NCBI GenBank assembly: GCA_021159005.1
Contig: JAGGSN010000195.1
Span: 37,537-101,536, forward strand
Length of the DNA: 64,000 bases
Direction: 5' to 3'
DNA from: Candidatus Zixiibacteriota bacterium
GTDB lineage: Bacteria; Zixibacteria; MSB-5A5; UBA10806; 4484-95
Each line of letters opens with the position of its first letter. Positions within the stretch are counted from its first letter, which is position 1. The notes under the pieces are model-generated. The model had not been told where the DNA came from. It ran no database searches and saw only the letters and a program-made list of their open reading frames with translations. Position numbers and translations under genes: made by a program. Below are positions 44,055 through 53,500 of the stretch, in pieces.

Positions 44055-46505
44055 CTATATTGATGTTTGTTCAAGTAAACGTTGATAAATTTCCCGTCTT
44101 TTACGTCTCATCACGTACCGGGCAATTCCTATTACGATTAGAATAATCGGAACCAGCAATACAATGAAGAATTTCCAAAACACCTTGCTGGCGGCTGATG
44201 TTTCGCTGATAAACCTCTGGGTCATCATCTTGGATCTAACATTGATAAGATCATCCCCGAGAACCAAAGCATCGACTGAGTTCAACATTAAAAGCGCATT
44301 GCTCCCCGCTCCTAAAACCTGGTCGGAGAACATTTCCCCACATCCGTAAAGCACGAGTTTGCCGGGAGCCTTGGCAATTGTTTCAGTTGTTGCCGCCGTT
44401 TCGATTGAATCTGTCTGACTCGGCCATTTCGGTATTGGCATATTCTCATAGGCATTAGGAAACTGACCGCTTACCATCATAGCTAATGTTTGAGAACCTA
44501 CTAATTCATGCTTGTTGGGATTGATATCATCAGGTGAAATAGGCCCGCCGGTAAAGGGAATCGTCCAGGTATTAGGTGATGATTTAATAAGTATCTTATA
44601 ATCCAAGCCTAATTCGGCAAGCTTTGTTTTGTCATATTCAAGACCGCTGCCCCATAAATACAACAAACTGGAAACTCTGTTGGTAATCGATACATCCTGA
44701 TTCATACCTTGATCTGTAATCTTTATCTGGATAGGCAATTTTACGGGTGTTTCGACAGTTGTTTGCAAAAAACCGCCAATAGTCTTGCGCTGAGGAATCG
44801 ACAATACCTCCTGACTGGCATCCATGAGTATGTCATCGGCAATTGCCAGTCCATAATTATCCAATAGGTCGTTCATTGCAGGTCTGTATTGCTGCGGCGA
44901 AACTTGAATGCCCGCACCTTGTTGAGGAGCATAGCTAAAGCCGTAATTTTGAACTCCCATTATCACCTTCTTACCGGAGACAAGCGCTTTATTGATTTCA
45001 TAACGCTGTCTATCGGACAGGCTTTTTGGCGAAAGCACAAGCAGTAAATCGAAATCATCGGGAATCGGATCTGATTCGGTTGCTTCGGTTCGTATGACTT
45101 CATAGTTTTCAGTCTGTAAAACCTGGGCTATGGATTTATATCTATCTTCTTTTTCAGGCACATCCTGCCCCATTTGCATCATCATCTGACGCCTCCGCGG
45201 GTCCTGACGGGAAACATCATAGGGCGCCATCAAAACAACTCTCGGTTTGGCAGTCATGGTCATGCGATAGATTCTGGATAACAGTTCATACTCGAGATTT
45301 GGCAAATTTTGAGGTATAACTCTGGGGATAACCTCTTCGGGTTTGTCGAGATAAGATATGGCAATAGCCGAATATATTCTCTTAATTCCAAAAGAATCTT
45401 TTTCAATCGAACGGGTGTCAAATGGTTGAATTCCCTTCTCCTCGATGGTTTTTGCAATATCAACATCGGTAGTCGGATCGACTAATTCAAATCTGAAACG
45501 GTCGGATACTATCTCGAACTCGCGTAAAAGGTCTGTAACATCCTGTTCGATATTTTTCATAGATGCCGGCATTTTTTCCTTCGGTGAAACGTAATAGCGT
45601 ATGGTAATAGGCGCGTCTTTCAGCTTTTTAAGGATGTTTTTTGAGGCCGGGCTAATAGTGTATATATTGCCCTCGGTTAAATCAAACCGCCCGAAATTTA
45701 TACCGCCGACAACCACATTAAGCATAAATATTACTGCCAGGCCAATTACGGCATTGATAATAAATTTCTTGTCTGCCAGACGGCGCATTAACTGTTCAAC
45801 TGTAACTGCATTGAGCCAGAGGAAAATGAGAGTGTACGAGAGAAAATATATTATATCGCGAATATCGAGTACGCCGCGCTCTATTGAGGCGAAATGATTG
45901 GCAGTGCCGACTGAGTTCATGAGGATTGATCCCAACCCGCCAAACCAGCTATCAATCATAATAGAGATATAATCTGTGCCAAGCATATAGAAAATAAAAC
46001 AGGCGACCATACTCAAGATAAAAGCAACGATCTGGTCTTTAAACAACCCGGAAATGAAAATCCCTATTGAAAGATAAAATGCGCCCAATAAAGCGGCTCC
46101 AAAATAACCGCCGATTATCGGCCCAAGGTCGGGATTGCCCAAAAACATTATCATTATGGGAATAACCATTGTGCATACCAGAGTGATTAAATAAAACACA
46201 AAACTGGCTAAAAACTTGCCCAGCACAAGCTGACTGCTGGTTATCGGAAATGAATGTAGAAGCGCAATAGTGCCCTCTCGCGAATCCTCAGCCCAAAGGC
46301 GCATTGTAATTGCCGGAATGAAGATAATTAGAGTTATCGGCAATAGTCCGAAAAAGCCGCGCATGTCGGCGGTTCCGGTTAAAAAGAATGAGGTCATAAA
46401 CAAACCGCTGTTTACTGCTAAGAATACTATAATGAAAATATAGGCTATCGGAGCGTTAAAGTAAGCGACAAACTCGCGCTTAAATAATGTTAAAATATTA
46501 TTCAT
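44055..46505 (-). CDS. Fused GldF-GldG-type ABC transporter permease/auxiliary protein
   Basis: 816 residues. Residues 1-240 are an ABC-2 permease of the GldF kind (six membrane segments; ITMRLWAEDSREGTIALLHSFPI is typical). A seventh segment leads into a GldG-type domain (about 270-780; ABC_transp_aux): GRFDLTEGNIYTISPASKNIL, a thioredoxin-like/GATase-like region, and a final membrane segment (FFIVLLVPIILIVIG) with a basic tail. In flavobacteria GldF and GldG are separate proteins needed for gliding. Fused forms are known in other phyla. Overlaps its ATPase gene by 8 bases. Confidence 0.88.
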   Translation of the reverse strand: MNNILTLFKREFVAYFNAPIAYIFIIVFLAVNSGLFMTSFFLTGTADMRGFFGLLPITLIIFIPAITMRLWAEDSREGTIALLHSFPITSSQLVLGKFLASFVFYLITLVCTMVIPIMIMFLGNPDLGPIIGGYFGAALLGAFYLSIGIFISGLFKDQIVAFILSMVACFIFYMLGTDYISIMIDSWFGGLGSILMNSVGTANHFASIERGVLDIRDIIYFLSYTLIFLWLNAVTVEQLMRRLADKKFIINAVIGLAVIFMLNVVVGGINFGRFDLTEGNIYTISPASKNILKKLKDAPITIRYYVSPKEKMPASMKNIEQDVTDLLREFEIVSDRFRFELVDPTTDVDIAKTIEEKGIQPFDTRSIEKDSFGIKRIYSAIAISYLDKPEEVIPRVIPQNLPNLEYELLSRIYRMTMTAKPRVVLMAPYDVSRQDPRRRQMMMQMGQDVPEKEDRYKSIAQVLQTENYEVIRTEATESDPIPDDFDLLLVLSPKSLSDRQRYEINKALVSGKKVIMGVQNYGFSYAPQQGAGIQVSPQQYRPAMNDLLDNYGLAIADDILMDASQEVLSIPQRKTIGGFLQTTVETPVKLPIQIKITDQGMNQDVSITNRVSSLLYLWGSGLEYDKTKLAELGLDYKILIKSSPNTWTIPFTGGPISPDDINPNKHELVGSQTLAMMVSGQFPNAYENMPIPKWPSQTDSIETAATTETIAKAPGKLVLYGCGEMFSDQVLGAGSNALLMLNSVDALVLGDDLINVRSKMMTQRFISETSAASKVFWKFFIVLLVPIILIVIGIARYVMRRKRREIYQRLLEQTSI

Positions 46506-47442
46506 TTATGGCGCTCTCCTTTATTAGATGAATAAACGTCTGCTCAAGACTTGGCGCGTTTGGCGAAAATTCTCTAACCTGCCAATTTTCGCTAAGCAAT
46601 TTCTCTGATATTATCATTTGAGTTTTAGTATAGTCGGAACCGGTAATAACAAACCTGCTGAAATCATCATTAACGCTGATATACTCAACATTTATTTCAG
46701 CATCAAAATCTCTAAATGAGCTTTCGACAGCATCCTTCGAGGCTTTCAGTTCAATGGTGAAGCCGGTTGATTCACCGGTTGTCAGTTTGAGTTCCCCTGG
46801 GGAACCAAAAGCTATTATTCTACCTTCATTAATGATGACTACTTTATCAGAGATTGCCTCTACCTCTTGCAGGATATGAGTTGAAAATATGATTGACTTA
46901 GTTGCAGACAGTTCTTTAATAAGCTGTCTGATGCCGACTATTTGAATCGGGTCGAGACCGGATGTCGGCTCATCAAGAATTAATACATCAGGGTCGTGTA
47001 TAAGAGCTTGAGACAGCCCAACTCTTTGACGATAACCGCGTGAGAGTTCGCTAATCGGGTGTCTGTAAACGCTTTTAATCTTGCAGGCTTCAACCACCCA
47101 GTCGATGCGGGATTTAAGATTGTGGTTTTCAAGTCCTCGTCCCTTGCCGACGAATTCCAGGTATTCGGCAACCTCCATGTCATTATACAGAGGGGCGGTT
47201 TCGGGAAGGTATCCGATTTTTTTTCGCGTTTCAATTGGATTTTCCAAAACATCAAGCCCGGCAACAACAGCCGTGCCGGAGGTTGGCACCATTTGTGTGG
47301 TAACAATTTTCATGCAGGTAGTTTTACCAGCGCCGTTGGGACCCAACATACCTGTTATCTGGTTGTCGGCGGCTACAAACGAGGCGTCAATTAAAGCCTT
47401 AGTAGTGCCGTAGTTCATATAAAGGCTTTTAGATTCTACCAT
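46498..47442 (-). CDS. ABC transporter ATP-binding protein, GldA-like
   Basis: 314 residues, one cassette: Walker A GPNGAGKTT, Q-loop region GYLPETAPLYNDMEV, signature LSRGYRQRVGLSQAL, Walker B VLILDEPTSGLDP, switch FSTHI. The C-terminal extension of about 90 residues is usual for ABC-2 exporters such as GldA and NosF. First gene of the GldA/GldFG/DUF4340 operon; Shine-Dalgarno AGAAGGAGC upstream. It drives an unknown transport step tied, in relatives, to gliding or envelope function. Confidence 0.9.
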   Translation of the reverse strand: MVESKSLYMNYGTTKALIDASFVAADNQITGMLGPNGAGKTTCMKIVTTQMVPTSGTAVVAGLDVLENPIETRKKIGYLPETAPLYNDMEVAEYLEFVGKGRGLENHNLKSRIDWVVEACKIKSVYRHPISELSRGYRQRVGLSQALIHDPDVLILDEPTSGLDPIQIVGIRQLIKELSATKSIIFSTHILQEVEAISDKVVIINEGRIIAFGSPGELKLTTGESTGFTIELKASKDAVESSFRDFDAEINVEYISVNDDFSRFVITGSDYTKTQMIISEKLLSENWQVREFSPNAPSLEQTFIHLIKESAINE

Positions 47443-47618
47443 TCGCAGCTCCTTCTTTTATTTTTTTACTATTAAGATAATTCCTTAACTGCCATATATA
47501 ATGGCCCGAACTAAAATTATACAAGCGGGACCATAAATTGTTCTCAAAAATATCGTTTTTTTTTATCACTTGCAAGAAAAATATCTATTATTATCTCATA
47601 AAAACTGATATCGCAATC

Positions 47619-47647
47619 TTGACACAAGTAAAAGTATAATATATTAT
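47619..47647 (+). promoter_or_regulatory. Putative promoter of the Wzi-like gene
   Basis: TTGACA, 17-base spacer, TATTAT, ending 6 bases before ATG 47654. No Shine-Dalgarno, so a leaderless mRNA is predicted. It lies in the divergent gap with the GldA-like gene. Confidence 0.5.
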
Positions 47648-47653
47648 TACTAT

Positions 47654-49162
47654 ATGAAAAATTCAGCAGTATGGATTTCAACCTTTATACTCATTCTCAA
47701 CTCTATTGCCTTATCAGTAACAATCAATTCAAGCTATTCGGTCAGTTATGATGACCTTGACCCAAGAATGCCCGGCTATAGAACCGAAATAAAATACCGC
47801 CTTCAAAATGATTTAGGTTATTGTCATTCATCCTGCGGAAAGTTTCCCGATAAAAGCAAAGTTCAAGGATTTAACAGGAAACTGCTTGATTACATACACA
47901 ATAAAAAAACCCGCATATTGGCATACAGAGCTAATAATTTCCGATTCTATGGCGGCTTAAGGCTTAAAGAGAGTTGGCTGGGAGCTGTCGAGGGAGATTC
48001 AGGGTTTAGTAATCTGCAAACATCAATCACTCTTAAGGGTAAGGCAATACTTAAAAATAAAGTCGAGTTGTGTCAGGAAATTACATTATTTCGCGCCGAC
48101 AGCACATCATATCTTGACAGCGCTTCCACTATAGGCGAATTTTTACATGATCCTCTTTTATCGTATCAATACTCCAAGCGCGGTCCGGTTGCCTCCGGTG
48201 TTGATATTTTCGAGGTGCAAACTGATAAAGCGATTATTAGAACTAAATTATTTGGCGTAAATATTCAAACCGGTAGGGATAGAGTTCAATTCAAGGGTGG
48301 TTATCGGGCAGGCTTGTTGTTTTCCGGATTGACTCGTCCTGTTGATATGTTTTACAGACTTGATTATAACGTCTGGCGTTTCAAATTTTCGGTATTATCA
48401 GGGCAATTAACAGAGGCAGGTAAAAGATATATTTCAGCCAAACGCGCTTCTTTGCGGCTGGCAAATAATCTGCAAATCGGCGCTACCGAGGCAGTCGCCT
48501 TTGCCGATGACCCGACTGCTTATATCAATCCTTTGATGCTGTATTACATAATACACCGTCATCGCCCCAACAATGATGACAACCTGATTGCCGCGATGGA
48601 TATTTCCTATACGCCTATTCGCAATCTCAACCTGTATGGCGAGTTTTTGGATGACGACCTTATCGTATTTGAGGGCGGCGCTTCTAAATACGGATTCTTA
48701 GCCGGCATATATAAATCGCAATTATTCTCCGAACGAACAGATTTAAGGCTCGAATATTCGCAGGTCCGCAAGTGGACATACACTCATGTCAGCGATGTAA
48801 ATGCTTGGGAATATCGCGGACAACCGTTTGGTTTCTGGCTTGGTCCTGATGCTGATGAGCTATTTGCCCAGCTAAGTTATTATTTCTCTCCTTGCTCGAT
48901 AATTAAATTTAGCTTTAGTTATGCGCGAAAAGGTGTCGGCAGTTTATATCTTCCCCATGAGGAAGAGGGCGGCGATAAAAACCCGCCGTTCCCATCGGGA
49001 GTTGTCGAGAAATCGACTGGCGGATGGCTTGATTACAGATATGAAATAAGCAGGTTCGTTATTCGAGGACGGCTTGGCTGCCATCAGAAAGAAAACCGCC
49101 ATAATCAGCCCGGTGATTTTGATAATTATTTTGCTCATATAGTGGTAGTTTATAATCTATAA
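47654..49162 (+). CDS. Outer-membrane beta-barrel, capsule assembly Wzi-like
   Basis: 502 residues. Signal peptide (VWISTFILILNSIALS), then a beta-barrel pattern ending in an aliphatic residue (VVVYNL). Features that recall the Caps_assemb_Wzi family are the alternating strand pattern, the GRDRVQFKGGYRAGLLFS segment and the INPLMLYY element. Wzi binds surface polysaccharide. The glycosyltransferase 22 bases downstream would fit a surface-glycan role. No Shine-Dalgarno. Assignment is by pattern and memory, so moderate. Confidence 0.6.
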   Translation: MKNSAVWISTFILILNSIALSVTINSSYSVSYDDLDPRMPGYRTEIKYRLQNDLGYCHSSCGKFPDKSKVQGFNRKLLDYIHNKKTRILAYRANNFRFYGGLRLKESWLGAVEGDSGFSNLQTSITLKGKAILKNKVELCQEITLFRADSTSYLDSASTIGEFLHDPLLSYQYSKRGPVASGVDIFEVQTDKAIIRTKLFGVNIQTGRDRVQFKGGYRAGLLFSGLTRPVDMFYRLDYNVWRFKFSVLSGQLTEAGKRYISAKRASLRLANNLQIGATEAVAFADDPTAYINPLMLYYIIHRHRPNNDDNLIAAMDISYTPIRNLNLYGEFLDDDLIVFEGGASKYGFLAGIYKSQLFSERTDLRLEYSQVRKWTYTHVSDVNAWEYRGQPFGFWLGPDADELFAQLSYYFSPCSIIKFSFSYARKGVGSLYLPHEEEGGDKNPPFPSGVVEKSTGGWLDYRYEISRFVIRGRLGCHQKENRHNQPGDFDNYFAHIVVVYNL

Positions 49163-49184
49163 GCAAAAAGGGGATAAATAAATT

Positions 49185-50467
49185 ATGAATAATTCAAAAG
49201 TATATCAGAAAGACTGGTTTATCTTAATAGCCATTTATATCCTGGCTCTGATAACAAGAATTGTTGGCGTTTATGTCTTTTCTTGGAACAGGGGACCCCA
49301 CTTTGAAAACTATCAGATAGCGCAATATATTGTTGATGGCAAAGGCTACTGGTGGGATTGGAATCATACAATTCCCCCTCAGCCGACAGCTTTATTGCCG
49401 CCGATTTATACCTACTTTCTCGTATTCTTTATGAAAATATTTGATAATCCCTGCCGCTTGATTTACATAGTCCAATCGTTTTTAAATGCATTGATAGTAT
49501 TGCCCGCTTTTTATCTTGGAAAACACCTTGGCAGCAAAAAAGCCGGCATTATAGCCGCCTGTTTATTTGCCTTTTTCCCGGAGGTTGCCATCGAACCAGC
49601 CAAATTAATCTCCGAACCGCTTTTTACTCCATGCATAATATTAGCTTTTTATTTATTTCTGATATACAAGGAAAGATTAGTTGAAACAGGGTCGTATCGT
49701 CAATTTATATGGTTAGGGATTTTATTGGGAATTACAACCTTGATTAAAACAACTGCCTCATTGGTAGCTTTAGCATGTTTTGCAAGCCTATTTTTTGCCG
49801 GGATAAAGAAGAAAAAATATTATTTAGCTATTGCGATAATGTTTTTAGGATTTTTCATAGCTACCTTCCCCTGGAATTTACGCAATTTGATAGTGATGGA
49901 AAAACCAATGTTATTCACATCGAATTTCGGCTACAATCTCTGGCGAGGAAATCATCCCTGGGGATCGGGAACCGGGTATCTCGATTCGAATAACCAAAGT
50001 GAAGCAAAATTAAGCCCCGAATATTTAGAGTATTTAGAAAAAAATCGTCCGCAAACAGAAACGGAACTTGATAAATTCTATCTTAATGAAGCTTTAAGAT
50101 TCATCAAGGATGATCCGAAGATGTATGCCAGTCGGACATTAAAGCGGATGCTGTTTTTTATAACAATTGATCCTACTCACCCATTAACAAGAAATGCTCT
50201 ATATATATAGGCGGATATTTATTTGTTCTGTTTTTTGGCATCTGGGGTATGATATTATCTAAAAGAAAAGGGCGATTGGATAGCGTTTTTATAATAATCC
50301 CTATTGCCTTTTTTTGCTTCTATACGCCTATTGTAAATGTTCCGCGTTTCAGGTTAGTAGCGATTTTGATTTTACTTATTTTTTCATCAATTCCCATAAC
50401 CAGATTATGCTTAATGAATAAATATACCAACAGAGTTTTTTCTATGATAGATGATGCCGGCAAATAA
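49185..50467 (+). pseudogene. GT39/ArnT-like membrane glycosyltransferase, frameshifted at a (TA)5 tract
   Basis: The first frame (49185-50210) gives 341 residues with a GT-C layout: a first membrane segment, an acidic loop (RGPHFENYQIAQYIVDGKGY), about eight further segments, and the periplasmic YNLWRGNHPWGSG typical of GT39 enzymes. It stops in NALYI at a TA repeat (50200-50209). The remaining membrane part continues in another frame from about 50210 to 50467 (GGYLFVLFFGIWGMIL ... PRFRLVAILILL). Removing one TA unit joins both into a 427-residue protein. So this is a recent frameshift, a phase-variable switch, or an assembly error. Shine-Dalgarno AAAAGGGG precedes the start. Confidence 0.75.
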
Positions 50468-50528
50468 CAGTCTGACTCACCTGTTAGGTGGGATATCGTT
50501 TGTAATTATATTATATCTATTCGATATT

Positions 50529-51515
50529 TTACTTTTCTCTCGACAACTCTAATTCAAGTCTCAAATGATGCAGTCTTTCCAAGTCATAATTATTATTATC
50601 GCCGCTGGCGTAGCCCCAGCTTGATGATATAGAATGATTATCGATATCGCGGGTTGATGATATCCTTGGCGCAAAATATTTGCTTATTGCCTCGCGATGT
50701 GAGGCAAGCGGAACTAAGCTCGAATTAGAACCCGCCATTATCTGGTATTTAATTACCTGATCGGTATTGAAATTATTCAGATTTATATTGCAGAAATTCT
50801 TTATCCTCGTCAGTTCAGTCCAGGCCAGATCGTTTAAACCGATATTGGACTGTCTGCTGATACTTGAAGTCGATGAATTAATATCGTATGATGAAAAATC
50901 CTTAATGGCATATTCAGTTCCAATTGCATTTATCTCATCAGAATCATCCGTTGACGGCTTATTGTCTGCATAAGACATAGCCATCATGCGATTGGAAACA
51001 TCCTCCTCAATGGCGGCAGTTTCGATTCTTGCCGGCGGCTGGGAATCCTGAACTAATAGCTTTTCAATCGCGTTTAACGGCGCTGACGGCACATTAAAAG
51101 AATTATCAATAACAGAGACTGCAGGAGCATTAATTATATCGGGGACATCAGGCGTTATATCGCCTAAATAGCTGTTAATGATGAAGATAAACATACCAAC
51201 AAACACTACTGCCGCCGGGGCGGCTAAGCGAGTTAAAAACTTATTGCTTAAGACGTTCTCTAAAACCCTGATATGAAAGCGCGGCCGCTGTCTTGCCGCT
51301 ATACGCGCCGATACCCGGTTAGGAAAGGTCTTCCAATAATTGCTTTCAGGCGGCGCAAAATCGGCTCTCTTGGCAACATGAGCAATCCTCTGAATCATCT
51401 CAAATTCGGCCATACACTCCGGACATTCAACGATATGCTCATCAAGCCACTGGCATTCTCCAAGCTGGCCATCAAGATATGGTCCGATTAATTTTTTATT
51501 TCTGCAGTTTGCCAT
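50529..51515 (-). CDS. Anti-sigma factor with zinc-finger-like domain
   Basis: 328 residues from ATG 51515. N-terminal anti-sigma zinc-finger (zf-HC2) pattern: Cys4, and H27-x3-C31-x2-C34 in DEHIVECPEC. One transmembrane segment at about 115-135 (AAPAAVVFVGMFIFII), then a Ser/Asn/Asp-rich, apparently disordered outer region. It should hold the ECF sigma factor encoded just upstream at the membrane. The open frame extends farther up to 51728, but that part is out of frame within the sigma gene and lacks sense; GAAGAAGGAAA before 51515 decides the start. The overlap of 20 bases with the sigma gene implies coupling. Confidence 0.8.
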   Translation of the reverse strand: MANCRNKKLIGPYLDGQLGECQWLDEHIVECPECMAEFEMIQRIAHVAKRADFAPPESNYWKTFPNRVSARIAARQRPRFHIRVLENVLSNKFLTRLAAPAAVVFVGMFIFIINSYLGDITPDVPDIINAPAVSVIDNSFNVPSAPLNAIEKLLVQDSQPPARIETAAIEEDVSNRMMAMSYADNKPSTDDSDEINAIGTEYAIKDFSSYDINSSTSSISRQSNIGLNDLAWTELTRIKNFCNINLNNFNTDQVIKYQIMAGSNSSLVPLASHREAISKYFAPRISSTRDIDNHSISSSWGYASGDNNNYDLERLHHLRLELELSREK

Positions 51516-52086
51516 TTTCCTTCTTCTCGGTTTCCAAAAGGGCGTTCTTAAGCTTGGTTCTGGCTCTGAATAACCTCGACATAACAGTGCCAACCGAACA
51601 CCCCATAATTTCTGATATTTTATCGTAAGAAAACTCATCATATACTCTAAGCATAAAAATCGCTTTCTGAGCTTGCGGAAGGCTATCCAAAGCGCCCTGA
51701 AAGACTTCCATCTGTTCTGCGCTGACAAGAATGTTTAATTGATCGGGGCTTTTCGGAATATTTTCAAGGAACGTTCTCCCGGATGGTGTATCCAATGAAA
51801 CCGAAAATTTCGCATGTTTCAAGTAGTTCAGAACGAGATTAACAGTAATCCGGTAAAGCCATGTGTAAAAGCTTTTCCCTTTATGAAAGCTCGACAGCGA
51901 TATGTAAGCTTTCACAAAACTCTCCTGCGCCAACTCATCAGCGATATCGTGGCTTTTTGTCATCCTTAATGCCAAGAAATAAATCCTCTTCTGATACTTT
52001 TTAACCAAGATTTCAAACGCATTATCATCGCCGCCTAAAACCCGCTCAATAGCAAGCGTATCCTCATCTTTTATCTTATCAGTCAT
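51496..52086 (-). CDS. ECF-type RNA polymerase sigma factor
   Basis: 196 residues with region 2 (LVKKYQKRIYFLALRMTKSHDIADELAQESFVKAY, where DIADELAQE is the core-binding motif, and WLYRITVNLVLNYLK) and region 4 (DEFSYDKISEIMGCSVGTVMSRLFRARTKL, a helix-turn-helix). No region 1 or 3, as for ECF/sigma-70 family group 4. Encoded with its anti-sigma factor; the pair probably senses the envelope. Follows holA by 33 bases. Confidence 0.93.
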   Translation of the reverse strand: MTDKIKDEDTLAIERVLGGDDNAFEILVKKYQKRIYFLALRMTKSHDIADELAQESFVKAYISLSSFHKGKSFYTWLYRITVNLVLNYLKHAKFSVSLDTPSGRTFLENIPKSPDQLNILVSAEQMEVFQGALDSLPQAQKAIFMLRVYDEFSYDKISEIMGCSVGTVMSRLFRARTKLKNALLETEKKENGKLQK

Positions 52087-52119
52087 CTCTCTATGGTTTT
52101 ATACAATTTAATATCGGAT

Positions 52120-53100
52120 TTATTCCCCGTTAATCTCAAGTCCGAGTCGGGCAATGAGTTCCATAAGTACAATATCTTTTTTCAAACCAGTCGATTTTAA
52201 GGCGGTTTCCCCCTCATAAATGATGTATAGACAATTAGTTATACAATCATAAGATAATTTCCTTGAGGCCATTTCGAGGCTTTCGGCGGTTTTTTTAAAC
52301 AGTTTAAAATATTTCTGCATCGACCAAGCGGTGGCGTTATTCAGTTTAGCCATATTCAAATTAAGAAAATAATCCTTGAGCCTGAAAATTATAGTCCCAG
52401 CCGATTCTTTTGTTGCCAGCAGGCTGTGCAGAAGTCTTATCGCGCCGGTAATATCGCCAAGAACCAGTTTCTCGGGAAGGTCCGGTACTGTTCCGATAGC
52501 GCCGGCGCCTGATATTAAAGCAATATCATCTATTGCAAGCTCTGTTTTTTCGCCGGCGTAAAGAGACAATTTTTCCAACTCCTGTTCCAGTCGTCCGATA
52601 TCACAACCCACTGTTTCCACAAGATAAGCTGCCGCCTCCGTGTTTATCGTTATGCCGGATTTACGGGCATATTTTTCTGCATATTCAGCGGCGGCGGCGG
52701 GTTTGGGTTCCTTAAACTCGACACATGAATTTTTATTGGAAAATATTGCCTTGAAAAACTTTTTCCGCTTGTCAACTTTTTCTTTGTTGTAAAGCATCAC
52801 TAATGTCGTATAGTCCGGAATTGAGCCAATAAAATTTTCAATCAGCTTCAACCCCTTGGGGGATACTTTGTCAATACCGCGCAATAGGACCACTCGCAAT
52901 GGCGACCCGAATGGCGGTGATGAAGCCGCATTAATCAGTAAAGCGGCATCAAGCCCCCGGCCCTCGAAATTATCGAAATCAAATTCCTCGAAGCCTTTCG
53001 TTATAACAGAATTGACAAGATCATGAGTTTTTTTCATCATGGAATATCTGTCAGCCCCATAGAAAAAATAGTAGCGGCTTATTTTTGATAGTAGTGTCAT
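52120..53100 (-). CDS. holA: DNA polymerase III delta subunit
   Basis: 326-residue clamp-loader subunit: an N-terminal RecA-like fold without a functional P-loop (YYFFYGADRYSMMKK; SPPFGSPLRVVLLRGIDK), a middle lid (AAAYLVETVGCDIGRLEQELEKLSLYAG, a strong HolA hallmark), and a helical collar domain. The delta subunit opens the sliding clamp in the replisome. Length fits. Upstream is a repeat-rich gap; downstream is the sigma/anti-sigma pair, an unrelated but common type of co-transcription. Confidence 0.92.
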   Translation of the reverse strand: MTLLSKISRYYFFYGADRYSMMKKTHDLVNSVITKGFEEFDFDNFEGRGLDAALLINAASSPPFGSPLRVVLLRGIDKVSPKGLKLIENFIGSIPDYTTLVMLYNKEKVDKRKKFFKAIFSNKNSCVEFKEPKPAAAAEYAEKYARKSGITINTEAAAYLVETVGCDIGRLEQELEKLSLYAGEKTELAIDDIALISGAGAIGTVPDLPEKLVLGDITGAIRLLHSLLATKESAGTIIFRLKDYFLNLNMAKLNNATAWSMQKYFKLFKKTAESLEMASRKLSYDCITNCLYIIYEGETALKSTGLKKDIVLMELIARLGLEINGE

Positions 53101-53116
53101 TTTATTACCTATATCC

Positions 53117-53159
53117 TATTATCAAGCGCAGGGATGTTATGTATAATACCTCTGTAAGT
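53117..53159. repeat. 43-base repeat, copy 1
   Basis: Begins TATTATCAAGC and carries imperfect arms around GTTATGTATAAT. Differs from the copy at 53412-53454 at about five positions; both point the same way, 295 bases apart. Confidence 0.75.
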
Positions 53160-53232
53160 CAAATTGTCGGATTTCTCCCTTCGGTCGGAACCTGACCTAC
53201 TTATAAAATTAATGCTTTCAACCCTACAGTAG

Positions 53233-53255
53233 GGCAGGTCTCTCCGAGACCTGCC
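53233..53255. repeat. RAYT-family palindrome GGCAGGTCTC
   Basis: GGCAGGTCTC, loop TCC, GAGACCTGCC: a perfect 10-base-pair stem preceded by GTAG and followed by TAT. It is identical over 30 bases to the left flank of the RAYT gene at 59157. Confidence 0.9.
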
Positions 53256-53380
53256 TATCCGGCACGTCTATATATAAAATTACTCTCTATAATCAACATC
53301 AAATTTAATTTCATCCATCACTGTCCTACTTTCTGACACAACATTTATAACTTTAGTTCGGTTTCCCTTAGGCAGGAGTC

Positions 53381-53396
53381 GGTCGCCGCGGCGACC
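53381..53396. repeat. 16-base perfect palindrome GGTCGCCG
   Basis: GGTCGCCGCGGCGACC, with GGCAGG before and TGCCCTAC after. The outer GGCAGG/CCTGCC and CTAC end are those of the RAYT-family palindrome in inverted orientation, with a different core. Confidence 0.8.
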
Positions 53397-53411
53397 TGCC
53401 CTACAATATTT

Positions 53412-53454
53412 TATTATCAAGCACAGGGGTGTTATGTACAACACCTCTGCAAGT
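53412..53454. repeat. 43-base repeat, copy 2
   Basis: Second copy of the TATTATCAAGC repeat. Arms AGGGGTGTT and AACACCTCT pair with one G-T mismatch. Confidence 0.75.
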
Positions 53455-53467
53455 TTATCCATCCGTA

Positions 53468-53500
53468 CTCTTGTTGCCAAGCGCCGCTTGGTAACAAGAG
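53468..53500. repeat. Long hairpin CTCTTGTT-CCAAGC
   Basis: CTCTTGTT, G, CCAAGC, loop GCC, GCTTGG, T, AACAAGAG: a 15-position stem with one G-T pair. A distant CCAAGCG...CGCTTGG pairing appears again near 61212-61258. Confidence 0.8.

Noticed and set aside
50478..50490. CACCT-GTT-AGGTG hairpin between convergent genes as a terminator
   Set aside because: Only five base pairs and no T tract on either strand; kept out of the feature list.
51516..51728. N-terminal extension of the anti-sigma factor by 71 codons
   Set aside because: Lies entirely inside the sigma factor gene in another frame, is rich in Arg/Trp/Leu without domain sense, and the zinc-finger domain begins at ATG 51515 with a good ribosome site.
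53280..53480. 66-codon minus-strand open frame
   Set aside because: Consists largely of palindromic repeats (53381-53396 and 53412-53454); no ribosome site.
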